Assembly: GCA_033439295.1 (NCBI GenBank) | Contig: JAVTLE010000004.1 | Span: forward strand, 1,488,012-1,552,011 | DNA from: Deuterostichococcus epilithicus | Taxonomy: Eukaryota > Chlorophyta > Trebouxiophyceae > Prasiolales > Stichococcaceae | Reading direction: 5' to 3' | DNA: 64,000 nucleotides | Shown: positions 35,723-48,100 of the stretch, piece by piece | Numbering within the stretch: the first letter of the stretch is position 1 | How the letters are laid out: every line of letters begins with the position of its first letter | Program-made: the position numbers and the translations under genes | The notes under the pieces: model-generated | Database searches by the model: none | Seen by the model: the letters and a program-made list of their open reading frames with translations, nothing else | Told to the model about the DNA's origin: nothing

Positions 35723-38700
35723 CTACTGTGCTGGATTCAGACACAGTGGCCAGCGCTGCTGTTGCTGTTGCACACAGTGGCGCCCTGCAAACCGAGAGCA
35801 AGGCGCCGCTGGCGAAGCTGAACCCTCCATGGAGCAGATGCGAATACGCATGCCGCAAGACTCTCGGCTGCACGGCATTCTGCAGCCACTTGCCTGCGTC
35901 GCAGACTGCACGCCGCCGGCCAATGCCGCTGCCGCCGCGACCGCCGAGGACAGCGCCAGCGTCCTGGCCAGCAGCGCCGCCGCCGCCATGGCGTGCCGTG
36001 TGTTGCGCAGCGCACCGGAACAAGCCTTGCAGTGTTTCGTGTGGCTGTGGTATCGGTCCAGGAGCTGCTCCCTGTCCTGCCGCGGCCCTGCCGCCTACGG
36101 GGGTCACATGCCTCGTGTGAAGCTCCAGCGTTCCAGGCTGTTCGAGTGTCAGAGCAGCTGGGTGGCGACAGTAAGGACCTGGGGAAGGTGGAGGGCATGG
36201 CAGCGCTGGGCGAGCCGAGTTGGATCTGTGTTCGAGGTTTTGCTTGGCAGGGTCAGGAGGGCTATGTGCAGGTGCATGGCCGTACACTGGTGCGGACCTT
36301 CAGCCAGGCCTTGTCCTGCGGGCCGAAGGGCCCACCGCCGGCGGAGCGCTGCAGCCACGACCGGAAGGCTGTGACGTAGGCATCGCTGGCACCCGGCATG
36401 TGGTACACCTTGCCAATGGGCGTCTTGGCCAGCCCTGTAGCGGTGGGAGGGGCTACCAATGAGCGTGGAAAGCACGGGCTTGACGGGGCATCACTGGCAG
36501 CAGGGGGCTGCCAACGGTAAAATCAAGACCTTCATATGGACCTTACGAGGACGAGACCCTCGGACATCTCTGATCGGAGCCTCAATGTCTGTCGGTTTGC
36601 GGGAGTTCAACCGACGGTCAAATATCCGGGGCACCCGGCTGCAATGGCGCTGTGTTGCTGCGCTGCTGCGTTTGCCATGCAGCACACCAGTTGCATCCAG
36701 AGGGCTGCTCCTCCTGCGGCCTTTTCAACGGCACAAGATGCAGGCCGTGCGGGCGTGAAGGCAGGGCTGAGACCAGGCGCAGACTGCGTGATGGTGCACA
36801 AGAAGGGTCGTTGCATGCACAAACCCTGCGTGTCCAAGAAGGGCGTGGTGAACAGAAGGGTGCACGCACCGCGGGTGACAGACTCCGACTCCTGGGCATG
36901 CAGAAACACCACATCGTCCTCCAGCACCCTGTTCTGTCCCACGTGCACCTGCCACTCCGGCACCCGCTCTGCGACGGCGGCACACACAGACAGAGCTTCA
37001 GCAGGAAGATCTGCCAGCACACAGGGTTTTGGCCAAGGCTCGCGGACGAGCCAAGCGGGTGCACACCAGCATGCGCGGCCACTGCAGAGGCGGCTGACAG
37101 TGCGTGCATTACGTTGGACAAAGAATGGCTTGTGGCAGGGCGCAGTCGCGCTACTGGATGGAAGGTACAGCAGGTTACACTGAAAGGACTCGGCGCGGCA
37201 ACAGGCGAGCATGCTTGAGTGCAGCAGACGAGAGGTGGACACACAGCAGGCTGGATGAGCCTGCGAAAACGCACTCATGATGAGCTCCGGGACCTTGGCC
37301 TTGAAGCGGAAGGGCTGCCGCACAAAAACACGGGACCGGCCGGGCGCCAGCGGCACGCAGTATGTCGCCGTAATGTTGGCAAAGCCCTTGGTGTCGTACG
37401 CGTCGATCGTGTGCCTCAGCAATGTCGGGTACCGCAGCTGCGTGTCCATCCGCCTGCCGTCACAGCGAAGTATTTTTTTTGAAGCAGTGGGAGCAGTGGA
37501 TGTCGATTGAGCAAATTGCATGATGTGGCAAGTTGTTGCCATGCCCCGCGCCCACACGCCACCACATCCACAGGATTGAGGCATGCGCCTGCATCAGCTT
37601 GGCATTGCGCAGCTGCTGCACTGCTCCGGGCCTTGCCGGTAGCGCTGCTGGATGCCTGGGGCTGGGCGCGGGCTCTGCTGCCTGACCGCCACCAAGCCCC
37701 AGCTTCCCAGCAAAGCAGCGTCCCCAAGCCTGGACTCGAACTGCCGAGTTGCCTGGCCGCTGGCCGCCACGCCACATCCGAGTCCGCAGGCTGCCGATGT
37801 ACCCCAGCAGTGCTGAACAGCTTCCAGGTGCTGCTTCGGTGAGGGCGACGCCGCTCACCCGAGGGCGCCGGCGCGCGGGCCCGCCTCCCACTTGCCGTCA
37901 AAGCCCCAGGGGCCACGCCGGGTGACCTCCAGCTCGATGACTGAGCTGCTGGAGCGCTTGCTGACGGTCGCGTGGTGCGTGAAGGGCACATGGCCTGGAT
38001 CCGCGAGGTTCTCCACTGCAGAGGGGACGACAGGCAGGTTCACAAGTTGTTGCAACTTCGAAGAATGATTTGAGCTGGAATGAGAAGGCACACACCGGCA
38101 GCACGCCCGGCCATGGGCATGCGCAACAAGACTGAGCTGTGCTGCTTTGCTACAAGGTGAGTGGTGCCATGCTGGCTGACGAAAGTTCTCGTCAGAGAAT
38201 GTTCCTGTGCAGGCAGCACAGCCGCAGCCGCAGCATGCCGCCGGCACGTACCGCAGTCGTGGCGGGCGGCAGGCAGCACAGGAAGGGCGCAGGGCCGCTG
38301 CGACGCAGCAAAATTGCGCAGCGAGCAGCGAGACGGGATCTTGAGCACTGCGAGATGGACCGATAAACCTTCCGAAAGGTTGCCAGACACAGCCCTCGAC
38401 CGGGAAGAAGGGCAGGTTCACCCAGCGTGGCGTAGTCGTAGGGGAAGTCGCGGAAGGTGTTGGTGGTGACCTCTGGGTCCCATCCCGAGCCCTGCTCCAC
38501 CTCTGGCAGGATCGGGATGTCGTCCTCGCTGGGGCCGTCTGCCAGCGCGGCCAGGCTCACCGGCGACGGCCACACCCACAGCAACCCTGGGGAGGCAAGA
38601 AAGGGATTTACAAGATCAGCCCAGCCTCTTGTCGTCCCTGATGCAGCGCCTGGCTGGTCTCGGGAGTCTGCAGTCCGACCTCCAAGGCCGCCGTCTTGAC

Positions 38701-40027
38701 GCAGTGAAAAGTTCGACAAGGTGCAGGCCTGTTGCACGGAAGGCGTGCCCTCTTTGCCTCCCTCGGAGGCATTTTCGTGAAGCCCAGCCCTGCTGCCAAG
38801 AGGGACCTTCTGCGGCGCACAGAATCAGGACGCAGCCAGCAAGGGAAGAATTAGACAGGAGGTGACTTGGATAACAGACCTTGTTTCAGGGTGCAGGGGT
38901 ATGCTGTGGCGGCAGACCGTGGCGCATCAGGGCTGCCGCCCTGTGGGATGGCCTCGCATTTGCCGGAGGCTGAGAACGCCCACCCATGATACGGGCACTC
39001 CTGCGAACCATTGCAAAGCGGACTTACAGCCAGAGCAAATTGAGGTCTACGTCTCAGAGATGCCGCATGTTCGTCCTGAACATGTACCCATGGGTATCTG
39101 CGCCGCTGTCTTGACGGGCCCCTGACCAGGCGAATTTCCTCAAGCCAGCCTGACTTGACAATACAGATCGGAGTTTTGTCCCAGCCTGGCATGCACCCTG
39201 CGTCGTCCGGATGACGAATAAACTTAGAATCCCTTTCTTCTTACTCGCACACGTAAGGGATGGAGCTTACCAGGCGGCCGTCCTCATTGACGCGGCCCTC
39301 CGACAGTGGCACCAACCGGTGGGGACACACATCCAGAAACGTGTTCCACTGCCCCGCCGGGTCCTTCCAGACGACGCTGTGTCAAAGGTAAAATGCTAGT
39401 CACTGAAACTACGGAAACGCGAGCTGGCCACTTACGCAATCAGTGCAGCGGATGCGTAGGCTTGCCGCTGCGGCGCAGGGCATGGCACACGGCGGGGAAC
39501 GGACGCCTACATGTTCTTGCCGAGGAGCTGCAGAGGGTTCGGCTTATCCGTTTCGAGGTCCCTGCAGACAATTGATGGGCATCAATTGGTTTGTGTACAC
39601 CTCCACCGTTATTGGCACTGCATCATTGACAGGCAGCTGCGCAGCAGTCAGATGATGGGGACGCACAGTCTTTGTATGGTAGAGCAGGAGGTTGCAGGGT
39701 TCTGAGAATTGCAACATGTCTTTTGAACAGTCAAGCAGCTCACGTCTCCCAGCTGACTGGGTACCACTGGCGGTGCCAGTCAAACGACCCGCTGGCAGGC
39801 TCCTGCTCCACAGCTCGCTCCACTTCAGCCGCGATGGTGGTGGCAGCGGGCACCTTATGCCTCACGCCGCTGCGGCATTTGGCTGTGCGCTGCTGTCGAC
39901 GACTGCCCCGGTGTCGCCGCAGCAGCTGCAGATGCGACACGTCGCCGGTACAGAAGCTCAATTGCGGCCTCTGCAACAGGCGCACCGGCGTCTGTGCACT
40001 CGAAGCAGGCACCACGTTCGATTGCAT
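35723..40027 (-). CDS. Rieske non-heme iron oxygenase, pheophorbide a oxygenase type
   Basis: PAO opens the chlorophyll ring at the chloroplast envelope; close relatives are TIC55 and PTC52. Ten exons close in frame (545 codons), all GT-AG: 40027-39744, 39561-39511, 39376-39271, 39000-38880, 38586-38422, 38015-37892, 37453-37275, 36968-36870, 36434-36298 and 36094-35723. A Ser/Arg-rich N-terminus suggests a transit peptide, followed by [10 protein letters not shown]. The Rieske ligands are C129/H131 (CPHR) and C149/H152 (CPYHGW). The mononuclear iron site is D248-H251-H256 ([10 protein letters not shown]). Then come [25 protein letters not shown], the family CxxC (C444, C447) and an Ala/Leu membrane segment at about 456-480. 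The Cys- and Gln-rich tail after it is unusual. Exact subfamily is not settled. Confidence 0.9.
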
Positions 40028-40534
40028 GCTGTGCGAGGGACTATTGGGTGGCTTTTGCACGGTTGCACCTGTGTTTTATGTTTGCGCGGGGCCCGTTCGC
40101 CGTATATTGCGTCTGCCCCCTCCGGAAGATGAATTTCTTGAAGGGTCAAGCCGACTGCCCCTCCGAAGCACAGTTCGTTGGTTTTAGCAACACGTAGATT
40201 TTCCTTGTGCGCATTGAGAGGCCGCACCTCGGCGAGGCCAAACACCGCGACGTCTGCCTTGTCCTTCGAACTTCTCCAGAACGTCAATCTACTGGAAACT
40301 CTTGAGGCACAGCCGCCACTGCTCTAGCAGACAAAGCTTTATCACCTCCTGTATGGCTGCAGTCAGCACTCTGAGTTGAGGCCTCCTCACCCTCGACGAA
40401 TTACGTGCTTCTGGGCGGGTGCAGCCTTTTTCGCCTCGGTTCGAGGCTCAAAAATGACAGGCTATCCTGCCACACACACCTTGTGACCGCTCAGTCTGGG
40501 GCGCGTTGTTCGTACTTCGGTGCGAGGTTGGGCA
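40028..40534. other. Head-to-head promoter region
   Basis: The Rieske oxygenase gene (minus) and the next gene (plus) start 507 bp apart and diverge, so this stretch should contain both promoters. No regulatory site was identified with confidence. Confidence 0.5.
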
Positions 40535-43500
40535 ATGCTTGCGGCTGCGGCGGCAGGCCACCGCTGTGCACTGCCTGTCGGCCTCCAGACAGCAAATAGC
40601 TGCAGGCTGACGCCGCAGCGTCCACAGTCACCGCTGCGACGAGCGATGGCTCTGCACGCTGCTGCCAGTGCGTTGGCCGCAAGCGGCCTCCGGCGGCCCA
40701 GCCAACAACCCGGATTTACACCAGGCAGCAGTGTCCCTGGTGCACTGGCAGCTCGGAGGCAGAGCCTGCAGCCTGGCACGCTGGCTGCCGCGCCGCGGCG
40801 AGCGGCGGTGATGAGACGCCAGGCTGCCGCAACTCCCGAACGGCAGCCTGGCCAAGGCGCCGTCGGCGGCAGCGCCGGCGGGCTGGCTGCCAGCAGAAGC
40901 CCAACCACTGGCGGCAGCGGCGAGGCCTGGAGCAATGCACCCAGCAGCCGGGGAAGCCTGCGATGCGCCGCGAGCACGGTGCCGATCCCGCAGTCGACGG
41001 ACGAGGCGATCATACTGCTTGAGCGCTTGCAGCGGGTGCGACACTGATGTCTCTATTCACTCAGTAATTCGTGGACGCCTTCGGTGCACCTGCCCTGTTG
41101 CTCCCAATCATCTATACACGTAAGGACACGGGCTGGTGCATGCCCAGTGGCTGGCAGGAAGATGTGAGCAGTGCCAGTGCCTTGCTCAGCCCCCGAGGCT
41201 CGCATCAACCTGCAGCACTGCGCTCCATGCCCCCGCACCCAACTGCAGTTCTCGTGCACCTGACTAACAGGCGTGCTGGCTTGCAGAACACGGTGGAGGC
41301 AGGAACGGGAGAGGGCATGAACCTGGTTGTGTTCGGCGGCGGCGTCGCATCCACGCTGGCGGCGTTCCTCGTGCACTCTGTGTTCGAGGTGAGGGATCCC
41401 GGTCCTGCGTCAACAGTCAGCAGCCGGATTGGCGGACTGGGGACCAGAAGACCAGCTGCTGCACGTGCATTTGACCACCTTGACCATGCCCGTGCGATGC
41501 TGCTCGGAAGGGCTGTCGGCTGCGTTGCCAGGCGGGTCTGAACCGTTACCAGAGGTACTGACCCCCTGGCGCGCACTGCGCAGGAGCGCTGCGCGGCCGT
41601 GTTTGTGTGGCTGCCAGGCACGACGGACTCAGACTTTGACCGCGCTCAGTACCTGGCCACCTTCCTGGGTGCGCTGCACAACGGACTGTACATGCTGTAC
41701 TTTGCATGTGCTGAAGCGTATTATGGTCTGGCACTTTCTCGGGCTGCTGCGCTGGTGCTCGCTCGATAAAACCTGCAGCCTGTGGTCGCGCAGTCGTTCA
41801 TTGAAGCAATGTCGACACGGTAACGCACCGCACGGCAGCCAGCTGAGCCGCGGCAGGCGACGAGCCGCTGGGTCACTCGGAGATACTAAGTCCAACGTGG
41901 GCTCAGTATCCCCTGGCGTCACTGCTCCGCCAACCTCGCCGTGGCGTGGCACCGATAATGGGCTCCCTCTGCCTGCAGGCATCCAGCTGTGGGAGCTGCC
42001 GCTGCCGGAGGCCGAGCCGGCGCCCGCGGCGCACGCCTCCGATGGCGCGGACGTCCCCGGCACCGCGCTGAGCGGCGCGCTGGCCGCCGTCCGCGCGCTG
42101 TTGCAGCAGCGCGGCGCGCCGCCAGTGGTCGTCTTCGACGGGCTGCATGCCGAGGACCTGCCGCCGGGCGACGAGGTGTGTCAAAAGACTGCTGGTGTTC
42201 ATCCCTCACAAAGCACATCTGCGGCAAGCAGGGCACGGCCCCGATGCCGTGTCGCCGCCCGCTAGCGCAGCTGCACATCCTCACATGCTGTCCCTGGGGC
42301 ATCCTCCCTCAACGAATCAGCCCTTGACGGGGTCGTCGTCCAGGCCCTCGCAGGGTTCCTAGGTGGGCTGGGGCTGCTCGACGGGCTGCGGCGGGCAGCT
42401 GGTGAAATGGGGGGGGGGTGTTCTGACAGAGCCTGCGGCTACCACCGACAGCCAGTCGGCAACTATGTGCCATGCATGACGATTCCTCGATTCGGGCCGC
42501 CAACAGGACGGCCTTACCGGCTGGGATGGCTCTGAGGACTCTGGCGAGCAGCTGGGCGCGTCGTACGCCGCGGCAGTCGAGGCAGCGGACCGGGACATCG
42601 ACTTGACGACTCTCGATGCGCGTCATGCATCGTCCGTCGCGGGCCTGCCCACCGCCCGCCGCGTGTCGCTGCTGGCCAGGTGCGCAGGCCGTCTCCTGCC
42701 CCCGCACCGCCGGCACTGCTGCAGCCGATGCACGAGGACTTGGCTGACTTGGATGTGCTTTCGACAACTCCCGTTGGCTGGTGCCCTGGGTTGAGCTGCA
42801 GCCTTGCGGTGCCATTTTTGCCGCTGGAGCCTGTTGTGCGGAGCCACACCAAGAAGCCAGTGACTCTGTTCAACTGATCATCTGCGCTTCAAGGGCACAC
42901 TTGCAGTCCCCAACACCATACCCTCCCATCCAGGCTGCCGGAAATCGCCGTGCGAGCGGTGGCGGACCTGGCCGGCCTGCCCAATTGGGATTGGGTGCCG
43001 GATGCAGAGGCCTCGGCGACTCTCGCGCACGACGGGTGCGCTTCTCCGCACTGCTGGCCGCTCGGACAGCACCAGCAACTGAAATGGCTCTGGCACCTGA
43101 CGACCGAGGGCGGCGCTGCGGGTTGCACGACTGACAGTCATCATGAGCTTGGAACAGTCTAGGCTTGCATGTCGCCTTTGCATCTGAGCTGGAGCGGGAG
43201 GATTGAGCAACACCTGCAGACCTGCCGACAGACTCGTTCCATTGCCTGCCACCTGCCAGGGTGCAGCCGGGCGAGGAACAGCCCGGCCGCCACCAGCCCG
43301 ACCGCGAGTGTGTCATGGTGCTGGCCCTGCAAGCCTTCGCTGCTTCGGTCTCATTCGTTGAGGGCAAACTGCCGCAGCGGTGACGGGACGCCGGCGGCGC
43401 AGAGCGGCCTGAACCCTAAAGGCCCCACGGCGGCGCTGGCGCAGGCAGAAGCGGTCGTGTGCCAGGTCCTGCGCCTGCAGCCGCAGGACAGGCTGCACAT

Positions 43501-44043
43501 CCGGTGCGCATTTTGCGACCTGCGGCCGTCAGAAGCATACTATGCCTTCAAGAGCAGGAGGCGCTGCTGCGGTGCCTGGGTCAGGTTCCCCTGCCTGGGG
43601 CGCAGGAGGCCGAGCAGTCTCGAGCATGTGCATGAGCGGTGCTGTTTCGCCAGTCAGCAGTCGCTTGGCTGCCAATTCGCGCGCTTTGTGCCTTGTGCCT
43701 TGATGCCTCTGGCGCCTACCTGCTCTGCTGTACCCGCAGCATTGAGCAGGCCGAACGTGTGCTGTTGGAGGTGCCGAGCGCTGGGCGCTGCCGCTGCTGT
43801 CCAACCACCACCTGTGAAGCGTGCACGCCTGACGCTTGTTGACCTTATACAACACTAAAACCTTGTGTCCCGCTCCTGCAGCATCGGCCAGGCGGCAGAC
43901 GCGGTTGTGGAGGTGCCGAGCGCGGCGCTGCCTGCGGCTCGGTGTCTGGAACCGCAGCTCGCGCAGCGGCTGGAGGCGCTGGGGCTGCGGCCCATCACGA
44001 TCCGCGCCGCTGAGCCGGCTCCGGCGCGCCAGCTGGCCCAGTG
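40535..44043 (+). CDS. Conserved protein of unknown function, possible plastid targeting
   Basis: I do not recognise the family. Exon 1 (ATG 40535 to about 41035) is Ala/Arg/Ser-rich and low in acidic residues, like a transit peptide. Supported exons are 41287-41388 (NLVVFGGGVASTLAAFLVHSVFE), 41584-41725 (AVFVWLPGTTDSDFDRAQYL), 41979-42175 (VVVFDGLHAEDLP) and 42344 to about 42401. Further coding blocks are near 42540-42680 (EQLGASYAAAVEAA), 42933-43030 (LPNWDWVPDAEA), about 43290-43378 (MVLALQAFAASVSFVEG) and 43398-43490 (GPTAALAQAEAVVC). The last exon runs from about 43881 to the stop at 44041-44043. Junctions between 42401 and 43398 are not fully phased, and the end might be a separate gene. 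The nucleotide-binding-looking VVFGGG is only a suggestion. Confidence 0.6.
43734..43800 (+). repeat. Decayed copy of a last-exon start
   Basis: It matches 43876-43940 (acceptor GCAGC, then AT..GCAGGC and GAGGTGCCGAGCG) at an offset of about 142 bp. It lies in the preceding intron. Confidence 0.8.
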
Positions 44044-45168
44044 ACGACTCACGGGGAGGCGAGGCACGCCGAAGCGTGAGCCTGGCCGGAGGGGGAGGAT
44101 GCTGCGGCATGCGGCGTGCGCTGGGTGCCGCCGTTCGTGCATCGCGTGCACGTCAGCTGGCGCCTGCTGCTGCTGCTGCCCTCTGAGAGTAGAGGGGGGG
44201 CCCGCATGCCGGTCGAAATGCGAGTGTGGACGTGGCACGGCAAATCTGGGCAGGCGCCTGACAGCGACGGCAACGGCGGCGGACAGAGATGCAGCGCTCA
44301 CGTACGGGCTGATCGCTGCTAGGCCGTCTTGGCGTCACATGACTCGAAGCCTTGAAAGATGACAATTCATTGCAGGCACAACTTCTTTTAGTTACAGAGG
44401 GAGGTGGGCCGAGCCTGTAGGCGGCTGCGGTCAGTTCCTATTGACTGAACGGTTTTCAGCAGGAACGGTCAGCAGGCACACACAGGGCTAGGGCCTGTGG
44501 AGCTGCCCCCCCGACCCTGGCGCGCAAACGAGGCGCATGTGTGCCGGTGGCAGCAGTATACGAGGGCTAGGATCTAGGTCATCAGAGATTCAAGATTTGG
44601 TGTCAACATGCCACAGGGTTGGGGAGTTTTGGAGCTTGGACTGCACAACATCGTAGGTACTTCCTATTGCAGACATGACGACTGCAGCTGGTTAGCAGGC
44701 GAGGAAACTGCCAATGTTGCCGACAGCCCACGGAATGCATGGACACTGCCGTCACGTTGACCTCTGCTATTCATACCCCAATACACTGAGACCACTAGCA
44801 CACCAGGTGCAAGGCACGCAATCACATCGCAATTTATCAAATTAAAAAATATAAGCCGTTGACATAACCACCTCACAGTGCTCATGAAACGCCACTACTT
44901 CGAATTAAACCGTGTCTGATTCTTCGCCTCTTCCTGGATGATGCGCATACCTAGCTGCGCAACTGTGGCTGCAATGACGCTGCACCGTTGCCTTAGCTAG
45001 GGTATCCCACTTCGATGCAACATTTGCAGGCTCCGCAGCATTGCCGCCAATGGCGGCGGCTGCTGTTGCTGAAGCTGCATTGCCGCGAAACAGTCTCCTC
45101 TCCACTTGTACGGTTGGTCTATCAGCCGCCGTCGCCAGAAGCGAGCCTCAAACGAGGGGGCGCCGCAA
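44044..45168. other. Convergent intergenic region
   Basis: Two 3' ends face each other across 1.1 kb. The base composition is less GC-rich around 44780-44960, as in 3' flanks. No exon, repeat or RNA gene was recognised. Confidence 0.5.
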
Positions 45169-48100
45169 TCAGCGCACATAGCCAAGAATGGTGTCCACGG
45201 TCGTGCCCGTGGGGCATAGCATCGAGTTCAGGATATGCAGCGTGCGGTCGCCGGTCGGCGAGACGCACCGCCGCAGCGCCCGCAGAAACTCGCCGCCCTT
45301 GACCGTGGGAATGTACCTGCAGCGGTGTGTGCAGCTCTGGTCAACACAGCATGACCCTGCATGTCTGCGCAGTTCCGACAGACGCTCGGAAAGGGCGCAA
45401 TGTGCAGCACAGCGGCAGACACTCCAGTTGCAGACGGGAAACAGCAAGATGGCAAATGAGTTACCACAAGAACAAAGGTACGAACCGAATGCGAAGGAGG
45501 CGCCAATGCAGCATGCCACAGAGGCACAGGCCCTCACCCGACAGTCGAGCGCGTGTAGAAGGGACCCATGGCGGCCTCCTCGCATCCCCCGTCGACCGTG
45601 AAAAACCAGGAGCTTGCCGGCAGCGGCGGCAGCGCCTGCGCCAGACCGCGGCCGACGCCAGCCGCCATCAGCCGGCGGCCGGAGGCCGTCCTCTTGGTCG
45701 GCCGCTTCTTCGTCGGCCGCTTCTTTGTGGGGCGCCGCTTCGTCGGCCGCTTCTTCGTTGGCCGCCGTGTGGGCCGCCGCGTCGGGCGGCGAGTCGGGCG
45801 GCGAGTTGGTCGGCGAGTGGGACGCCGCGTGGGACGCCGAGTGGGCTTCCGAGTCGGCTTTTGAGTGGGCTTCCGGATGGGCGCCAGCGTCCGCAGCTTG
45901 GTCACCTGGTCTGCCGTCAGCGCCTGTGCATTGGAGGGTGAATCAAGCTTGGCCCAGCGGTGGGCTGCTTGCAACGGCTGTGTTTTGGTGCTGGCGGGGG
46001 CCCATCGAGTGGTTTGCTGAGCTGCACTGGAATGCTGTCGTTGGCTTGCAGGTGATGCATTGCCAGCAAAAACATGGAGAGGCAGACACGAAGCTGCGTG
46101 CGGCACTTGCTTGTGGCAGTGACATGACAGCGTAGGCCCCTCAACAAGCATGCAAGCTGCGGCGGTCGCGAGCAAAGTGAAGCTGATGCTGCAGCAAATT
46201 TCGTGCAGCCTGCAAGGCGGAGCATCTGACCACTGCGTCCAGCTTCACTGAGTATGGCCGGATTTGTGCGTGTCTTAATCAGCAAACTTGAAAATTGGGG
46301 GAAAACGAAAGAAAGAAGGATCACCGTGCACTTGTACAGCGCGGTTCGGCCGACGCCCGGGCCGACAGCGGTGGCGCGGATGCCGAGCACGCCGTCATTG
46401 GTCGTTACATAAGTAAAGCGAGAGCTGAACTTGCCTCCTGCAGCAGTCGTAACAGGCTCAGCAATGCAGCGCAGGCTGCGTGTGCCGCAGAACAGCACTG
46501 GCAGACGCTCCCTTCAGACAGCGCCCCCGGGCCAGTGGACAAGCAGACGGTACCATGCACTGTGTCGACCGAGCAGACAACCTCCGCGAGCCAGGGCATA
46601 TCAGGCGATGCTTGCGGAGGTGCAAGGTGCAACAGCCCCCATTTCAGGAGGGCTGACAAAACAGGCGCAAGCAGCGGCAGGCACGCCCGTGATCGGCACG
46701 GCAACAGGGGAGCCGAACCTGCGCAGCAGGCCTCTGATGCATAGGCGGCAGAGCAGGAGGTCGCCCCTGCTCGGAACATGGAGATGCACGACGCCATGAT
46801 GTCGTACAGCAGCGTGCCGCCCTCAACAGACGGCTCGATGTCACGACTGAAGGCCTCGCCGAACACGTCTGCGCAGGCACAGGAGCGGCTTGACGTGCTT
46901 CTGAGGCATAGAGACGAGCCCTAGCCATCACACAGAGCTCACAGCACCTGGCCACTCAACACGTGCTGTGTGCACGGAACCATCGCTGTGCCCACAAGCA
47001 TTGTCAGTAATATGTTGGATGGCCAAGGGCGACATCGAGCCTAGCGTGCTCACCGACGAATCCGAGCTGAGCGGCGGACGTGTCGGACTCTAATCCCATG
47101 GAGCCGTACGGTGGCACCGCCAGCTGCTGCGGCTGCGCAATGTGCTCGTTCCAGGTGGAGATGAAGAGGTAGTCCGGCCGGACCTGCGGCGGCAGCAGTA
47201 AGCGATCAGCAGCATTGCGTGCTCAGCAGGCGAGAAGGCTGCACAGTGGCCGCAGCACGCAGCTCCACAAGACAGAGGGGCGAGCTAGATCGCGGTGCAT
47301 CCACCATTGCCGGCAGCCCAGCCGCGCTCGTCGAGTGCACCAGCAACCTCGAGGCGCTGCCACCAGCACAATGCAGGAGGCGGTTGGCAGCTGTAGCACG
47401 GCATGGTTTCTCAATCTTGTCCTTTTTGTCCCTGGGCTCACCTGCAGAGCGCGTGCGAACTGCTGCTGTAGGACGACGCCCTCCCAATGTCCGGTGCCTT
47501 GCTGCGTCGCCGAGTGGTACGTAGTCTGGTACCTGCGTGTGCATGGTCGCAGCATTTCAGCAAAAGACTGGCAGTTCCGCAGCATCGGGCAGTTCACCGC
47601 CAAGAACAGCCGCCTGGACGTCCAGGCGCAGCTGCATCGTTTTCGACGAGAGATCGCATCGCAAGGATGGATCAGGAGCGGTGCGCTGTCTCCTCACGCA
47701 CCCAGGGGACACCGCCAGCTGGCTGCCACGCGTTTTGGTGGCGGCTGGCGTGAAGGGCTGATTGCATGGTGCATCCGTGATGTTGCCGACCTGTGCGGCA
47801 GGCGCGAGCGGCTGTGAAGGTGGTGGCTGCAAGGCTTAGCGGTGAAGTGCGGGGAGGCAGGAGGCAACTGAGCAGAGACCGACCACTTTGCTGCTCAGGA
47901 CTGACCTGGCTGCTTTAACAAGTGCAAATGTGGCAGCGCGCACCCCTTGGCAGAAGCTGAAGAAGTTCCAGTTGCCCTTGCTCTGCTGGTTTACCCACAT
48001 GGACACCGTCGTGATGTCGTTCAAGCCGCCTGCGAGGCCAGGCAGGGATTCTGTCAACAAGCTGGTGACATCTCAGGCACAGCACTGTACACCCTAATCA

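Noticed and set aside
39740-40060. Upstream start of the oxygenase at 40060
   Set aside because: The codon there is GTG. The first ATG in the frame is at 40027.
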